In this document: in pieces, positions 47,261-56,890 of the stretch
Layout of the letters: each line of letters begins with the position of its first letter
How positions within the stretch are numbered: the first letter of the stretch is position 1
Source of the DNA: JADCRZ01 sp037718865
GTDB taxonomy: Bacteria; Bacteroidota; Bacteroidia; Chitinophagales; Chitinophagaceae
Direction: 5' to 3'
Length of the DNA stretch: 64,000 nt
Assembly: GCA_037718865.1 (NCBI GenBank)
Contig: JBBJMP010000016.1
Span: 69,667-133,666 of the forward strand
Notes under the pieces: generated by a model
Seen by the model: the letters and a program-made list of their open reading frames with translations, nothing else
Told to the model about the DNA's origin: nothing
Databases searched by the model: none
Translations under genes and position numbers: made by a program

Positions 47261-47399
47261 GAATGTAGTTATAGTTATTGTTCTATTTTAGGATAGAATC
47301 TGGCAAAGTCGCCCATTCGCCTAATTGTTAACCGAAAAAATTTGTACTCTCATCAACGTATTACCGTTTCGCCGATAAATGTCCAATACCTGAGATCTG

Positions 47400-47828
47400 C
47401 TATGTGATGAGAGGTCGCCCGATCTCCCAGCGATGTCCGAAAAGATCAACCAGGCGTCCTAATCTCCAGCCATGCTCCTCACTAACAGGGAAGACCTGTG
47501 AGGCACCTGCTTCAATAGCCCTAGTGAAGAGAGCATCCGGATCCGTCACTGTTAATATCATTCGAACAGAACCTCCGTCCAAAGACTCAGGACTTAAGTC
47601 GCCCTGGTCAGGAGATTGTTCACTTAACCAAAACTCCGCTCCATCAATGGAAAGTTTTGCCACCAGGCCGCCATCCGGCGCTTCCAGCCGATAGACTTCA
47701 ATTGCTCCAAAGGCAGACTTGTAAAATTCCACCGCTTTCCCACTATTCCGGACAGACAACCATGGTGCTATGGAGCTTGAGATGGTTGTTCCTTCACTAT
47801 AACCTTTTTCTTCGCTACTTGTCATCAT
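47400..47828 (-). CDS. VOC superfamily (glyoxalase/bleomycin-resistance-like) protein
   Basis: The 142-aa product, read from the ATG at 47828, has the VOC pattern: SIAPWLSVRNSGKAVEFYKSAFGAIEVYRLEAPDGG, SIDGAEFWLSEQ, MILTVTDPDALFTRAIEAGASQVFPVSEEHGWRLGRLVDLFGHRWEIG. This is the PhnB/SgaA type of dioxygenase-like fold and probably binds a small molecule or metal. The role is unknown. It lies just upstream (on the right) of the IS4 element that starts at 47867. Confidence 0.85.
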   Translation of the reverse strand: MMTSSEEKGYSEGTTISSSIAPWLSVRNSGKAVEFYKSAFGAIEVYRLEAPDGGLVAKLSIDGAEFWLSEQSPDQGDLSPESLDGGSVRMILTVTDPDALFTRAIEAGASQVFPVSEEHGWRLGRLVDLFGHRWEIGRPLIT

Positions 47829-47866
47829 GAGAGAATTAATAAAATGCAATATAATTAACTCAAGTT

Positions 47867-48892
47867 TCGCAGATAAAATTTAGATGGAAAGAAAAGAAAA
47901 ATAAATAAAAAAAGCAGCATGAATTCTTGTGTAAGCTACTGAAATTCAGTAACTTAAAGGTACTAAACTTGTACAAGGTCATGCTGCAATCCAAAGATAT
48001 TCAATCGGTAGAAGAGTTAAAAAAATATTTTTCCAATTCAACAAAAATGGTGGATTACCTCGTTAATCTACTTTCGTTCTTTGAATTTAAAAGGGTGTAT
48101 GGTGTATTAAAGCCATTGAAGAAAAGAGGCTATCATATTATTGATGTATTTCCGGTGTTGATCATTTTGCCTTTTCTTAAACATGCCAGTATACATGCGC
48201 TATTTAAATCGCGTAGCAAAGATTTGTCCGGTGCTGACAAGGATGTGTATTACAGATTTAAGAACATGCAAACCATTCCATGGCGTAGGTTGCTGATGAG
48301 TTTTGTAAAACGATTCGTGGTCATTATTGAAAAGAAGGGGGAGGCTGAAACACAAGCCAAACGTTGTTTGATCATAGATGATTCCTTGTTGCATAAATCA
48401 GGGAGGGCTATAGAATTTACAGGCAAGCTTTGGGATCATGTGAACCATAGCTATCAGTTAGGGCTTCGTTTATTGCTGTTGTGTTATTATGATGGAAAAA
48501 GTAATCTGCCGCTGGATTTTTCATTGCACCGGGAAAAAGGCAAAAATGAACAAAAGCCTTATGGATTGACTAAAAAGCAATTAAAGCGGCAATATAAAGG
48601 ATGTCGCCTTGAAGACAGTGAAAGTAATAAAAGAGCCAGGGAGGTAGACAGGAGTAAAACCGAGGTTGGGATAGAGATGATTAAAAGGGCGCTTCGATTG
48701 TTAAAAGTAGATTATGTGCTGATGGACAGTTGGTTTACTTCAGAACGGATGATCGAATGCGTAAGGAGTTATAGCAAACAAAACGTGCACCTGATCGGAA
48801 TGATGAAAATGGGCAAAGCTAAATACTTGTACAAAGGAAAGTATTATAGTGCCACCGAATTGTTAACCAGGTTTTTCCCAGCCTGCTCTTGA
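47867..48892 (+). mobile_element. IS4 family element, truncated copy
   Basis: The left end (TAACTCAAGTTTCGCAGATA...) is repeated exactly at 63947-64000, which defines it as the IS terminus. The transposase frame (47981-48892) has ITDVFP-type N-terminal sequence and the DDE positions IIDDSLLHKSGRAIEF and YVLMDSWFTSERM. The C-terminal YREK region of IS4 transposases is missing; the frame ends LLTRFFPACS. The right end therefore lost at least about 100 codons and is fused to a MazE-like antitoxin fragment. Confidence 0.85.
47981..48892 (+). pseudogene. IS4 family transposase, C-terminally truncated
   Basis: The product starts MLQSKDIQSVEELKKYFSNSTKMVDY and has two of the three DDE catalytic acidic residues, in RCLIIDDSLLHK and YVLMDSWFTS. 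The glutamate-bearing C-terminal domain is absent, so it cannot be active. The breakpoint is at about 48875-48892, where the minus-strand antitoxin reading begins. Confidence 0.85.
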
Positions 48893-49030
48893 ACTAGTTT
48901 TGGGTTTTAGAATTATGTAATCTTTTTCCAATATTATTTCAACAGTGTCTGTTATATTATACTTGTCAAGTATGGTCTTTGTCAATCGAATTCCTTTGGA
49001 ATTACCAATTGATATTACTGATATGTCCAT
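48863..49030 (-). pseudogene. MazE/AbrB-type antitoxin fragment, truncated at the 3' end by IS4
   Basis: Read from the ATG at 49030: MDISVISIGNSKGIRLTKTILDKYNITDTVEIILEKDYIILKPK, the swapped-hairpin AbrB/MazE fold with its GNSKGIRL motif. The family normally continues RxGWEEAFK; here it becomes RAGWEKPG and stops where the truncated IS4 begins. No toxin gene is seen beside it, so this is a lone stump of a toxin-antitoxin pair. Confidence 0.75.
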
Positions 49031-49318
49031 ATTAAAGTAAGTTATTGTACACACAAAGTAATTACAATAACTCGATCTTTACAAATTAAAGTCTGATTAA
49101 AAAATGGCGGCTTACGGACACGCATTTAAGTTGGGGCAATTAATATTCGCCCGATCTTCAAATGCTCAACGATCATTTGCTGCTCAATTTATTCCCAATC
49201 GCCGATAGCGGTCCGTCCGTCGAAACAATAGTTGAATAAGGATACAACGATCCACCATAGATTACGTCTGCCCCAATTTTTTTTAAATGCATTTGGTGCC
49301 TGCTGGTTTTCTTTGTCG
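49031..49318. other. Gene-free stretch between antitoxin stump and SDR gene
   Basis: No coding frame of note. It contains a short motif CTGCTCAATTTAT (about 49182-49195) that recurs at 50217-50227 on the other side of the SDR gene. This suggests the SDR gene was brought in as a small unit flanked by related sequence. Confidence 0.4.
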
Positions 49319-50131
49319 TCATACGAAGTCAAATCTTTTTTTGTTGTTACCAATTAGCCGGTGAAGTGTTGTTGGGAAAAGTCGTGATGCAAAGTCTATC
49401 CAAAACATCATTGCGCCTATTACAATTCTGAATTTGCCAACTTTTACTTTTGAAATTATTTTCCGGGCTGCTTTATCAAGCGGCATACCGTTTCTTTCTA
49501 AAAATCTTGCTTCTTTTTTTCGTTTGATATCATCAATATGCTTACTGTTTATTACAAGTCCCGTTTTAAGTGGTGGTGGTATAACCAATGAAACTTTAAC
49601 AGTCGTGTCTGCCAGTTCTGTTCTAAGTGAGTTGATAAATCCCATAACGGCACTTTTGGATGATCCATAAGTTGTCTTGCCAGGAAAGCCCATAAGTGCA
49701 AAGTCGCTCAGAATACTTACAAGTCTGCTGTCAGACTGTCGTTTTAGGTCGGGCAAAAAATGCTTAGTGCAGTAAACTGTTCCCCAGAAGTTAATGTCAA
49801 AAAGCCACTTGTAGTCCGCGAGCTCAAGTTGATCAAATGTCTGGCTCATTGAAACTCCAGCATTATTGATTAAAATATCTATTCGCTGATGTTGTTCTAA
49901 AATTTCTGTTCGTGCATATATTATTTGCTGCTCTTGAGAAATGTCTACGTTATAAATCGTAATTTTTTGATAATCGCTTTGAAGAGCTGCTTTTAATTTT
50001 GCAAGTCCGTCTATGTTAATGTCCAGCAGTGCCAAATTACAACCCTGCCTGAAAAGTTCTGTCGCAAGTGCTTTACCAAGTCCGTTTGCCGAACCTGTAA
50101 CTACAGCAACCTTATTTGTCAGGTCAGTCAT
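49319..50131 (-). CDS. SDR family NAD(P)-dependent oxidoreductase
   Basis: Read from the ATG at 50131, the 270-aa product has the Rossmann start KVAVVTGSANGLGKALATELFRQG, the LINNAGVSMSQTFDQL motif and the catalytic Tyr-x-x-x-Lys in TTYGSSKSAVMGFINSLRTEL. The cofactor is probably NADP or NAD. It is a classical short-chain dehydrogenase of about 250-270 residues. The window around it is full of mobile elements and the gene lies between a toxin-antitoxin stump and an IS91-type unit, so it is likely cargo. Confidence 0.92.
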   Translation of the reverse strand: MTDLTNKVAVVTGSANGLGKALATELFRQGCNLALLDINIDGLAKLKAALQSDYQKITIYNVDISQEQQIIYARTEILEQHQRIDILINNAGVSMSQTFDQLELADYKWLFDINFWGTVYCTKHFLPDLKRQSDSRLVSILSDFALMGFPGKTTYGSSKSAVMGFINSLRTELADTTVKVSLVIPPPLKTGLVINSKHIDDIKRKKEARFLERNGMPLDKAARKIISKVKVGKFRIVIGAMMFWIDFASRLFPTTLHRLIGNNKKRFDFV

Positions 50132-50418
50132 TACATGGTGGTTTCTCGAAACTTGCAGCCAACGGTACGGCATTGGTGCTGGCAGGGCATTCCGTGTTTC
50201 GTCCGCACAGAACCACTGCTCAATTTATAACTATTAGCTCATTGTTTGTACTGTCGCCCGGGTATAGAATCCAGCCACAACTAATGCCCATTAAAGGACA
50301 CAGTCGATTGCTCTGATGTCCAGCCCGGATTGCGCCAATGCAAGGTTCAAGCAACACCTTCGGTGAGAACCTTCCAATAAGATTCTGCCACCTTTGCCTT
50401 TCATCAAAAACATTAAAA

Positions 50419-51321
50419 ATGAAAGGTAATGAGATTTCAGCAAAGGAACTTCGGGCAGATGCTGTAGCGTGGCTGGCCAAACTGCACCAAACCATGCAAA
50501 TAAAGTCGTATGGTAAGGGAAGCGTACGCAATTACTGTCAGGAGATGACGCTTCTCTTTAAGTACTACAACCATAAAGCAGTTGCAGACATTCAGCAGTC
50601 AGATATAGAACAGTATATGCAGTACATAAAAGAAGTGCATAAAGTAGGCCGTGCAAAATGCCGCAGCGTGGCACAAGCCTGCAGCTTTTTCTTTAAACGT
50701 ATCCTGCCAGCGCCTTACATTGTGCCCTCTAACCTCTATCCTAAAAAGCAGTTTATCCTACCCAACATTATGACGGAAGAGGAGATAGTTCATCTCTTTG
50801 CAGCGCCACTAAGTGTAAAAGAGTATTGTGTAATCGGTTTACTCTATGGTTGCGGCCTGCGCATAAGCGAAGTATGCCTGCTGCGCTTACAAGACATAGA
50901 GAGCGCTAATCAACGGCTAAAAGTTTTTCAGGGAAAGGGAGCCAAAGACCGCTACACCCTGCTGCCTGTAAAGTTGCTGGAGCAATTGCGCCTGCTGTAC
51001 GTGCAGGAAGGGCGGCCGAAGCAATATTTATTTACCAGCAAGCAAACCAAAAGAGCCATGCATGTGCGCAGTTTGCAATTGGTGGTAAACAGCGCTATGG
51101 ACAAAGCAGGATTTAAAACAAAGCCCTTTACAGCCCACACGCTGCGGCACAGCTTTGCCACGCACATGCTTAATTGTGGCAACAATATCCACGTGATAAA
51201 AACCTTGCTGGGCCACAGCAAGATCGAAACTACCATGGTGTACTTGCATTTGCAAAAACATACGCAGCTTGGCATTGTTTCTCCCTTAGATGCAGTAGTG
51301 TATGGAGCAGCCGCTAAATGA
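50419..51321 (+). CDS. Tyrosine recombinase linked to IS91-type transposase
   Basis: The 300-aa product, read from the ATG at 50419, ends with the tyrosine recombinase catalytic set: LLYGCGLRISEVCLLRLQDIES (Arg), TLLPVKLL, TAHTLRHSFATHMLNCGNNIHVIKTLLGHSKIETTMVYLHL (His-x-x-Arg, His and the nucleophile Tyr). Its N-terminal SAM-like DNA-binding region reads WLAKLHQTMQIKSYGKGSVRNYCQEMTLLFKYY. It overlaps the IS91 transposase gene by 20 bp, an arrangement known from IS91 relatives that carry both. A hairpin with GGTTC/GAACC and CACC/GGTG arms (50344-50371) sits just upstream and might be one terminus. Confidence 0.88.
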   Translation: MKGNEISAKELRADAVAWLAKLHQTMQIKSYGKGSVRNYCQEMTLLFKYYNHKAVADIQQSDIEQYMQYIKEVHKVGRAKCRSVAQACSFFFKRILPAPYIVPSNLYPKKQFILPNIMTEEEIVHLFAAPLSVKEYCVIGLLYGCGLRISEVCLLRLQDIESANQRLKVFQGKGAKDRYTLLPVKLLEQLRLLYVQEGRPKQYLFTSKQTKRAMHVRSLQLVVNSAMDKAGFKTKPFTAHTLRHSFATHMLNCGNNIHVIKTLLGHSKIETTMVYLHLQKHTQLGIVSPLDAVVYGAAAK

Positions 51322-52423
51322 GAGAAGGCAACTGCTGCAATCAAAAATATTTGCCCACCCCATCACCACAAGTTTTAATAGTTACAGCCAGGCTGTATTA
51401 AGCAAACTAAGTCGCTGTCACACGGCTGCTATTGGTGTGCACCATTATCAATGCAGCAATGCAAGCTGCTCTCACTTGCATTACCAATACCATAGCTGTG
51501 GCAACAGGCATTGCCCCAGTTGTGGCGGTACAAGGCGTGCACAGTGGATAGAAGACAGAATGGGCGAGTTGCTCCCCACTACTTATTTTCACCTGGTATT
51601 TACCCTGCCACAGGAACTACGCAGGTTGTGCATGGGCAACAGGAAGCTGCTGTTTGGTTTACTCTTTGAAGCTGCACAGCATACCATTACCACACTGTCT
51701 AAAGACAAAAAATACCTAGGTGGTACACCGGGCATCGTAAGCATACTGCATACTCATGGACAAGACCTCAGCTTTCACCCACACACGCATAACATAGTAA
51801 GCGGCGGAGGTATGGATGGCGCTGGTAAATGGATAAAAGAAAGGAGAGCCAATGGCCTTTTTTTGTTTCCCCGCAGAGCCATGGAAAAAATATACAAGGG
51901 CTATTTTTTAACTGCCCTAAGAAAGTATATAGCTAAGGGAAGTTTAAAATATACAGACAGCCAGGCAGTGGAAAACATACTTGCCACTGTAGGTCAAAAG
52001 AAGTGGAATGTGTATGCCAAAGCGACCTTTGGCGGGCCGGCACAAATAATAGAATATCTTGGCCGCTATACCCACAAGGTTGCCATTACCGCCCACAGGA
52101 TATTGCAGATAGATAACAGCCACATCAGTTTTAGTTACAAAGATTATGCAGATGGCAATAAGCAAAACGTAATGGTGCTTACCCATCCGGAATTTTTGCG
52201 TCGCTTTGAGCAGCACATCTTACCCAAAGGTTTTGTAAAGATCCGGCATGCAGGCTACCTGCATGCTAAAAATAAAATGGAGCGTATAGCAGCAGTATGT
52301 GCCCAACTGCGCTTACCTGCACCTATGCCACGGATACACATACCGGCGGCATTACGATTGCTGCTGCAAACCGGCAAAGACATCTCACGCTGCCCCGATG
52401 TGGGCAAGGGCATATGGAGTTAA
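51302..52423 (+). CDS. IS91 family (HUH/rolling-circle) transposase
   Basis: The 373-aa product has the N-terminal zinc-binding cluster typical of IS91 (YQCSNASCSHLHYQYHSCGNRHCPSCGG), then LVFTLPQELRRLC and the HUH metal-binding motif HPHTHNIVSGGGM. The catalytic tyrosine position falls near GRYTHKVAITAHRI, followed by VSFSYKDYADGNKQNVMVLTHPEFLRRFEQHILP-like sequence. IS91 elements move by rolling-circle transposition and lack inverted terminal repeats. The start overlaps the recombinase gene, suggesting coupled translation. Confidence 0.92.
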   Translation: MEQPLNERRQLLQSKIFAHPITTSFNSYSQAVLSKLSRCHTAAIGVHHYQCSNASCSHLHYQYHSCGNRHCPSCGGTRRAQWIEDRMGELLPTTYFHLVFTLPQELRRLCMGNRKLLFGLLFEAAQHTITTLSKDKKYLGGTPGIVSILHTHGQDLSFHPHTHNIVSGGGMDGAGKWIKERRANGLFLFPRRAMEKIYKGYFLTALRKYIAKGSLKYTDSQAVENILATVGQKKWNVYAKATFGGPAQIIEYLGRYTHKVAITAHRILQIDNSHISFSYKDYADGNKQNVMVLTHPEFLRRFEQHILPKGFVKIRHAGYLHAKNKMERIAAVCAQLRLPAPMPRIHIPAALRLLLQTGKDISRCPDVGKGIWS

Positions 52424-52796
52424 TAAAAACATTGATTTATCACAATGGCTGCCTGGTAGATGTGGCAGCTGAGTATTCCACACTATAAAAGCCACTATTC
52501 CGCAAGATAAGAGCCATCGTTCCACCGGATAAGATACCAAAAATTCCACGCCATAAGAGCCACCTGTTCCACAGGATAAGAGCCACCATTCCGCAGATAA
52601 GAGCCACTTAATTTTCCGGTATATAAATTCGGACATTCCGCAGATATGATACCAAAAATTCCACAGGATAAGAGCCAGGTCTTTGGCTTTGCTTGAATGA
52701 GCTGTTTGTTATAAATCATCCTTTTTCAGATCGTCAATTTATAAAACCAATTGACATTGCTTCGTGGGTTTAATACTACACTAAACTTCATAAGGC

Positions 52797-54359
52797 ATGT
52801 CCAAAAAATTGATTGAAATGAAAGTGGTACGTAAAATGATCCTGCTCTTACAGCGGGGGCTATCGGAAAGACAGATAGCCCGGGAATTAAAAATAGCAAG
52901 GGCAACAGTAAACCGATACAAGGAAAGACTGGCTAGCTGCCCTAAAAGCCTGGAAGAGTTGTTGAATATGGACGATGCGGTCCTGGCCGAGATTGCTCAT
53001 TTCCCCTTCAGAAACGTCCAGCAGAATACGCGTAATGCGTTTATAGTGAACCGTAGGGAGTATTATTTTGCGGAACTGCAGCGTCCGGGTGTAACCCGGA
53101 TGTTGTTATGGCAGGAATACATAAGGGAACATCCTGAAGGTTATCAATACTCGAAATTCTGTGAGTTGCTGGCAGAGTTAATGTTACCACAGCAGGCCAG
53201 TTTTCATGTGCAATATGAGCCGGCAGCGATGATGATGGTGGATTTTGCCGGGGACAAAATAAGCTACATCGACAGATCTACAGGAGCACTGGTTGAGTGC
53301 TGCGTTTTTGTGAGCATACTGCCATATAGCGGTTATAGCTACGCGATTGCTCTTGCAAATGAAACGATGCCAAGCGTTATTAAAGCCCTTAACGCAAGCC
53401 TTGCTTATTTTGGAGGGGCGCCTTTTAGTATCAAATGCGATAATATGCGTACAGCTGTAATAAAGAGCTGCAGGTATGAGCCGATATTCACAGAAGTGTT
53501 TGAGCAATGGGCCCTTCATAATAACATGGCACTGTTCGCTGCAAGGCCATACAAGCCTAAGGATAAAGCGCCAGTAGAGAAGGAAGTCTTGCTCACTTAT
53601 CAACGTCTGTATGCCCCCTTACGCGACACAGAGTTCTTTAGCCTCGAACAGATCAATGCCGCTTTCCAAAAGCAATTGGAACTACATCATCAAGCCGATT
53701 TTCAAAAAAAGGCGATCAGTCGCCTGGAACAGTTCCTGGAACTGGAAAAAGGGTTATTGCAACCCCTTCCATCAACTCCTTTTGTTATTCGCTATAAAGC
53801 CGAGTGCAAGGTTAAAATGGACTATCATATCACACTCTGCGAAGACGGTCACCATTACAGCGTTCCCTGCAAGTATATTGGTAAAAAGGTAGCGGTAAAC
53901 TATGATACCGATACGGTGGAGGTTTTCTTTGAACTGAACCGTATTGCTATGCATAGAAGGAGTTATAAAAAAGGTGGTTTTACTACCGTTATAGAACACA
54001 TGCCCATTCATCATCAAAAGGTGGCCGAACAGAATGGATGGGATCAGGATTACTTCCTTGGGCAAGCTGCCAAAATAGGCACCCACACACACCAGTATGT
54101 GGGGAAGGTATTGAAGAGTAGGCCCGTTATCCAACAAGCCTTTAATGCCTGCAAGGGTATACTTCGCCTTGGGCACAAATACGGCCCTGAACGCCTGGAA
54201 GCAGCTTGTAAAAGAGGGTTAAACGGAGACCGTTATAACTACAGCACACTTGATAATATCCTGAAAAACCACCTCGATAAACTCATCACCGACGAGCAGC
54301 CTGAACTCTTCCGGATGCCTGACCATCCCAATGTCCGGGGAGGAGATGCTTACCAGTAA
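52797..54359 (+). CDS. istA: IS21 family transposase IstA
   Basis: The 520-aa product has an N-terminal helix-turn-helix (LIEMKVVRKMILLLQRGLSERQIARELKIARATVNRYKERL), then a DDE integrase core with MMVDFAGDKISYIDR, LAYFGGAPFSIKCDNMRTAVIKS and AARPYKPKDKAPVEKEVLLTYQRLY. It is the size and architecture of IS21 IstA. It is followed by istB and lies within the terminal repeats. The frame appears intact, so the element may be active. Confidence 0.94.
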   Translation: MSKKLIEMKVVRKMILLLQRGLSERQIARELKIARATVNRYKERLASCPKSLEELLNMDDAVLAEIAHFPFRNVQQNTRNAFIVNRREYYFAELQRPGVTRMLLWQEYIREHPEGYQYSKFCELLAELMLPQQASFHVQYEPAAMMMVDFAGDKISYIDRSTGALVECCVFVSILPYSGYSYAIALANETMPSVIKALNASLAYFGGAPFSIKCDNMRTAVIKSCRYEPIFTEVFEQWALHNNMALFAARPYKPKDKAPVEKEVLLTYQRLYAPLRDTEFFSLEQINAAFQKQLELHHQADFQKKAISRLEQFLELEKGLLQPLPSTPFVIRYKAECKVKMDYHITLCEDGHHYSVPCKYIGKKVAVNYDTDTVEVFFELNRIAMHRRSYKKGGFTTVIEHMPIHHQKVAEQNGWDQDYFLGQAAKIGTHTHQYVGKVLKSRPVIQQAFNACKGILRLGHKYGPERLEAACKRGLNGDRYNYSTLDNILKNHLDKLITDEQPELFRMPDHPNVRGGDAYQ

Positions 54360-54421
54360 CTCCAGAACCTTTTTCTTTTTTCAAAAGCAATCATTATTAT
54401 AAAAAAACAAATCAACAAACA

Positions 54422-55147
54422 ATGAACACCCAAAACACCTTGGAACAGATGCAAAAGCTAAACCTCTATGGAATGATTAAACAATATGAAGCCATACTGG
54501 GCCACCCCATCCACGAGCATCCTGAATCACACACACTGCTGGGTATGCTTACTGAAGCCGAAACGCAGTATCGATCCCACAAGCGTACAACCCGTAATCT
54601 TAGCCGGTCCAAGTTGCGCTACAATGCTCTTCCTGAACAGATCCATTGTGGCTCGGAACGTGGAATAAGCAAAGAACAACTTCTCCAATTATGTGACGGC
54701 ACCTATATTGAAAAAGGAGAAACGGTACTTATTAGCGGATCGACTGGAACCGGTAAAAGTTTTTTAGCCTGCGCCCTAGGACGCCAGGCGTGCCTGAATG
54801 ACTACAGTACCCTGTATTTTTCTATGAGTCGTTTTATTGAAACCATATCCGCTGCGCGCCTCGATGGCACTTATGTTAAATTGGTCAATCAAATAGCAAG
54901 GGCTCCCTTACTCATCCTGGACGATTTTGGTTTAAACCCTCTCGATCATAAGATAAGACTTACCTTGCTTGACATTCTTGAGGATAGATATGGAAAGCAT
55001 GCTACAATTATCACCTCACAATTACCGGTTAACAAATGGTATGAATACATTGGAGAGCCTACCCTTGCCGATGCGATTATGGATAGACTTACGGCTCATG
55101 CACATAAAATTAGTTTACTGGGAACTTCTTTGAGAAAAAAGAAATGA
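54422..55147 (+). CDS. istB: IS21 helper ATPase IstB
   Basis: The 241-aa product has Walker A in LISGSTGTGKSFLACALGRQA and Walker B in PLLILDDFGLNPLDHKIRL, with the IstB-family ending NKWYEYIGEPTLADAIMDRLTAHAHKISLLGTSLRKK. IstB is a DnaA/DnaC-like AAA+ ATPase needed to select and bend target DNA for IstA. The gene starts 62 bp after istA. Confidence 0.94.
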   Translation: MNTQNTLEQMQKLNLYGMIKQYEAILGHPIHEHPESHTLLGMLTEAETQYRSHKRTTRNLSRSKLRYNALPEQIHCGSERGISKEQLLQLCDGTYIEKGETVLISGSTGTGKSFLACALGRQACLNDYSTLYFSMSRFIETISAARLDGTYVKLVNQIARAPLLILDDFGLNPLDHKIRLTLLDILEDRYGKHATIITSQLPVNKWYEYIGEPTLADAIMDRLTAHAHKISLLGTSLRKKK

Positions 55148-55855
55148 GATGTTGTAATAGTACTTTGTGCATTAACCTAAATCTCATTGTTTAACACGCT
55201 CTTTGAAAGGATGAATTATAACAAGTGTCGACAGGAAAGGAATGAACTGTAACCTCTTTCAGGAAAAAAACAGAAAATTCCTCCTTCGGAAAGAATGAAA
55301 AACATCTCCTCCGGAATAAAACAAATCATCTCCCCGGAAAGAAAATGCTGCCTTCTCAAAACGGTGGCTCTTATCCTGTGGAATGGTGGCTCTTATTCTG
55401 TGGAATGCTTGGTATCTTATCACGTGGAACGGTGGTAAACTCCTTGTGGAATACTTAGCAGATCTGCGTAACAGGGGTTCTCCCAAAATAAAAAGAAAAT
55501 ATGCTACTGTTAATAAGACCACATAACACTTACAAATTATTTTATTTCTCCAACAACAAAGTTCGTTTTTGGGTAGGGGATATTATGCAGAGCATGCAGC
55601 TAACTATAAGCAAAAATCCTGATTGGTAACCGTACATTCATATAGCAACCTTCCCAAAAACAATACAAAACACCTTACCCAAATCACAGACGTTATTATA
55701 GCCGGTGTCGCTGAACACCGTATTGCAAAAAGCCCCGAAGTATTAATTTCCAGGGCTCTTTTATTTTTTAAATCATTCTTTAAATCCGGGGGCTTTCTTC
55801 AATACGCTTAATGTTGGGCGTTCGCCTTTCTCCTTTCAAAATTATAAGCCTGTAA
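55148..55855. other. IS21 right end and gene-free DNA
   Basis: Positions 55361-55453 are the inverted terminal repeats of IS21. The remaining stretch to 55855 holds no supported gene. It contains two weak hairpins (GGTGTCGCTGAACACC at about 55706; CCCGAAG and a nearby GCCCC/GGGGC pair), which could be a terminator. Confidence 0.5.
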
Positions 55856-56065
55856 AAAAAATTATGGAATAAAAAATTTGAATTACAAATTATTAATGAA
55901 CCTAAAATAAATTCATTTATTTCTGAAACGTATTTTGAAAAACAAAAAGTACTGATAAGGTTAATTGAAAATTTGGATAATTGTATCAATGAATTGAAAA
56001 CGATTGGGGTTAATGTTGAATGCCAAATTGATGCTAATGAATTTTACAACAGTTTGGTTATTTAG
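55856..56065 (+). pseudogene. C-terminal remnant of an unknown gene
   Basis: A 69-codon open frame without a start codon, preceded by an in-frame stop at 55853, reads KFELQIINEPKINSFISETYFEKQ...LIENLDNCINELKTIGVNVECQ and ends at a stop. Its AT-rich, Glu/Lys/Asn-rich composition differs from the flanks. I do not recognise the family. It overlaps the end of the convergent 99-aa gene by 8 bp and looks like debris of a larger gene cut off upstream. Confidence 0.35.
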
Positions 56066-56357
56066 GCTTATGTTTTTTCATCCATTCGCTATGGTGATTT
56101 TTAAAAATGGTACTAAAATCTTCTTTTAGTTTGGAGGTATCAATTAAATTATTTTTTGAAGCATCTTCTAAAAGTTTGTTCGACGCAATAACCATTTCGT
56201 CATTGATTTTTGATAATTGCTCTGGGAAGTCGCTTATGTATGATTTTAGTCTTGCTATTCGTCCGCCGCTTGTAGAATTTGACTTAGGCTCGTTTTTGGC
56301 AAAAACTGTTGAAGCTATTTTATTTAGCTCATCAATATAATACTGATAGTTATTCAT
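56058..56357 (-). CDS. Small hypothetical protein, downstream partner of the interrupted lipoprotein
   Basis: The 99-aa product (MNNYQYYIDELNKIASTVFAKNEPKS...SEWMKKHKPK) is hydrophilic and helical, with no signal peptide or membrane segment. It resembles no family I know. It starts 2 bp after the lipoprotein stop, so the two were clearly co-transcribed. After IS3 split the lipoprotein, this gene may depend on read-through from the element. Confidence 0.5.
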   Translation of the reverse strand: MNNYQYYIDELNKIASTVFAKNEPKSNSTSGGRIARLKSYISDFPEQLSKINDEMVIASNKLLEDASKNNLIDTSKLKEDFSTIFKNHHSEWMKKHKPK

Positions 56358-56359
56358 AA

Positions 56360-56840
56360 TTACTTTATTATGTCTGAAATTAATTTTTCAAAATTGCCTG
56401 TAGAAAGTGCTTTGATTTCATATTCACTAATACCATATTTACTAACGGATTCTCGTTTTGCTCTTATGTTTACAAGGTTTACATTAATAACTGTTTTATT
56501 GTTTGGAAGGTCTTTAATTCTAACATTCCAATCACCTGCAACCGAAGAAGGTTTAATGACTTTATTAGGTCCAGGGTCAACTGTTTTTTCAATAACAATC
56601 CAAGCAGACGGGTTAATGAGTTTTCCTTTGCTGTCTTCGAATGTCCACGTTAAAGCAGACTTGTCAGAAATAATAAGTCCACTTCTACGGTCAATTATTT
56701 TTATAGATAACCCTTTTTGAGCGAAGAAGTCAATTAGTTTATCCCAAACTCGGTCTTTAGATTTATCAGAAACTATTTCAAAGGGCTTGTCTGAATATAG
56801 ACCTTTAAGAGGAGTAATTTTATATGCACATCCTGTCAAG
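56360..56840 (-). pseudogene. Lipoprotein gene split by IS3 (main part)
   Basis: The 159-codon frame (MTGCAYKITPLKGLYSDKPFEIVS...) begins at the very edge of IS3. The missing start lies at 59853-59801, where the minus strand reads MEKLKLLFSATIAATLL. Removing one copy of the 3-bp duplication CTT (AAG on plus) joins the two into ...ATLLLTGCAYKITP, a perfect lipoprotein signal with lipobox LTGC. The mature part has VWDKLIDFFAQKGLSIKIIDRRSGLII and NVRIKDLPNNKTVINVNLVNIRAKRESV, a small alpha/beta protein; the pattern recalls outer-membrane accessory lipoproteins, but I cannot assign a family. The gene is disrupted, not deleted. Confidence 0.85.
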
Positions 56841-56890
56841 TGAGGTGTGTTGATTTTGCCGGACAGTAAAGTGTCATAGGTTAATAATAA

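Larger units (their letters stand above)
52473..55453. mobile_element. IS21 family insertion sequence
   Basis: The left end carries eight short direct repeats of the form TTCCACnnnATAAGAGCCA between about 52473 and 52681. The right end carries four inverted copies between about 55361 and 55453 (for example GTGGCTCTTATCCTGTGGAA). Multiple terminal repeats of this kind are characteristic of IS21. Between them lie istA and istB in order. The outermost bases are approximately GTATTCCAC on both sides. The element is inserted close to the end of the IS91-type unit. Confidence 0.88.
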
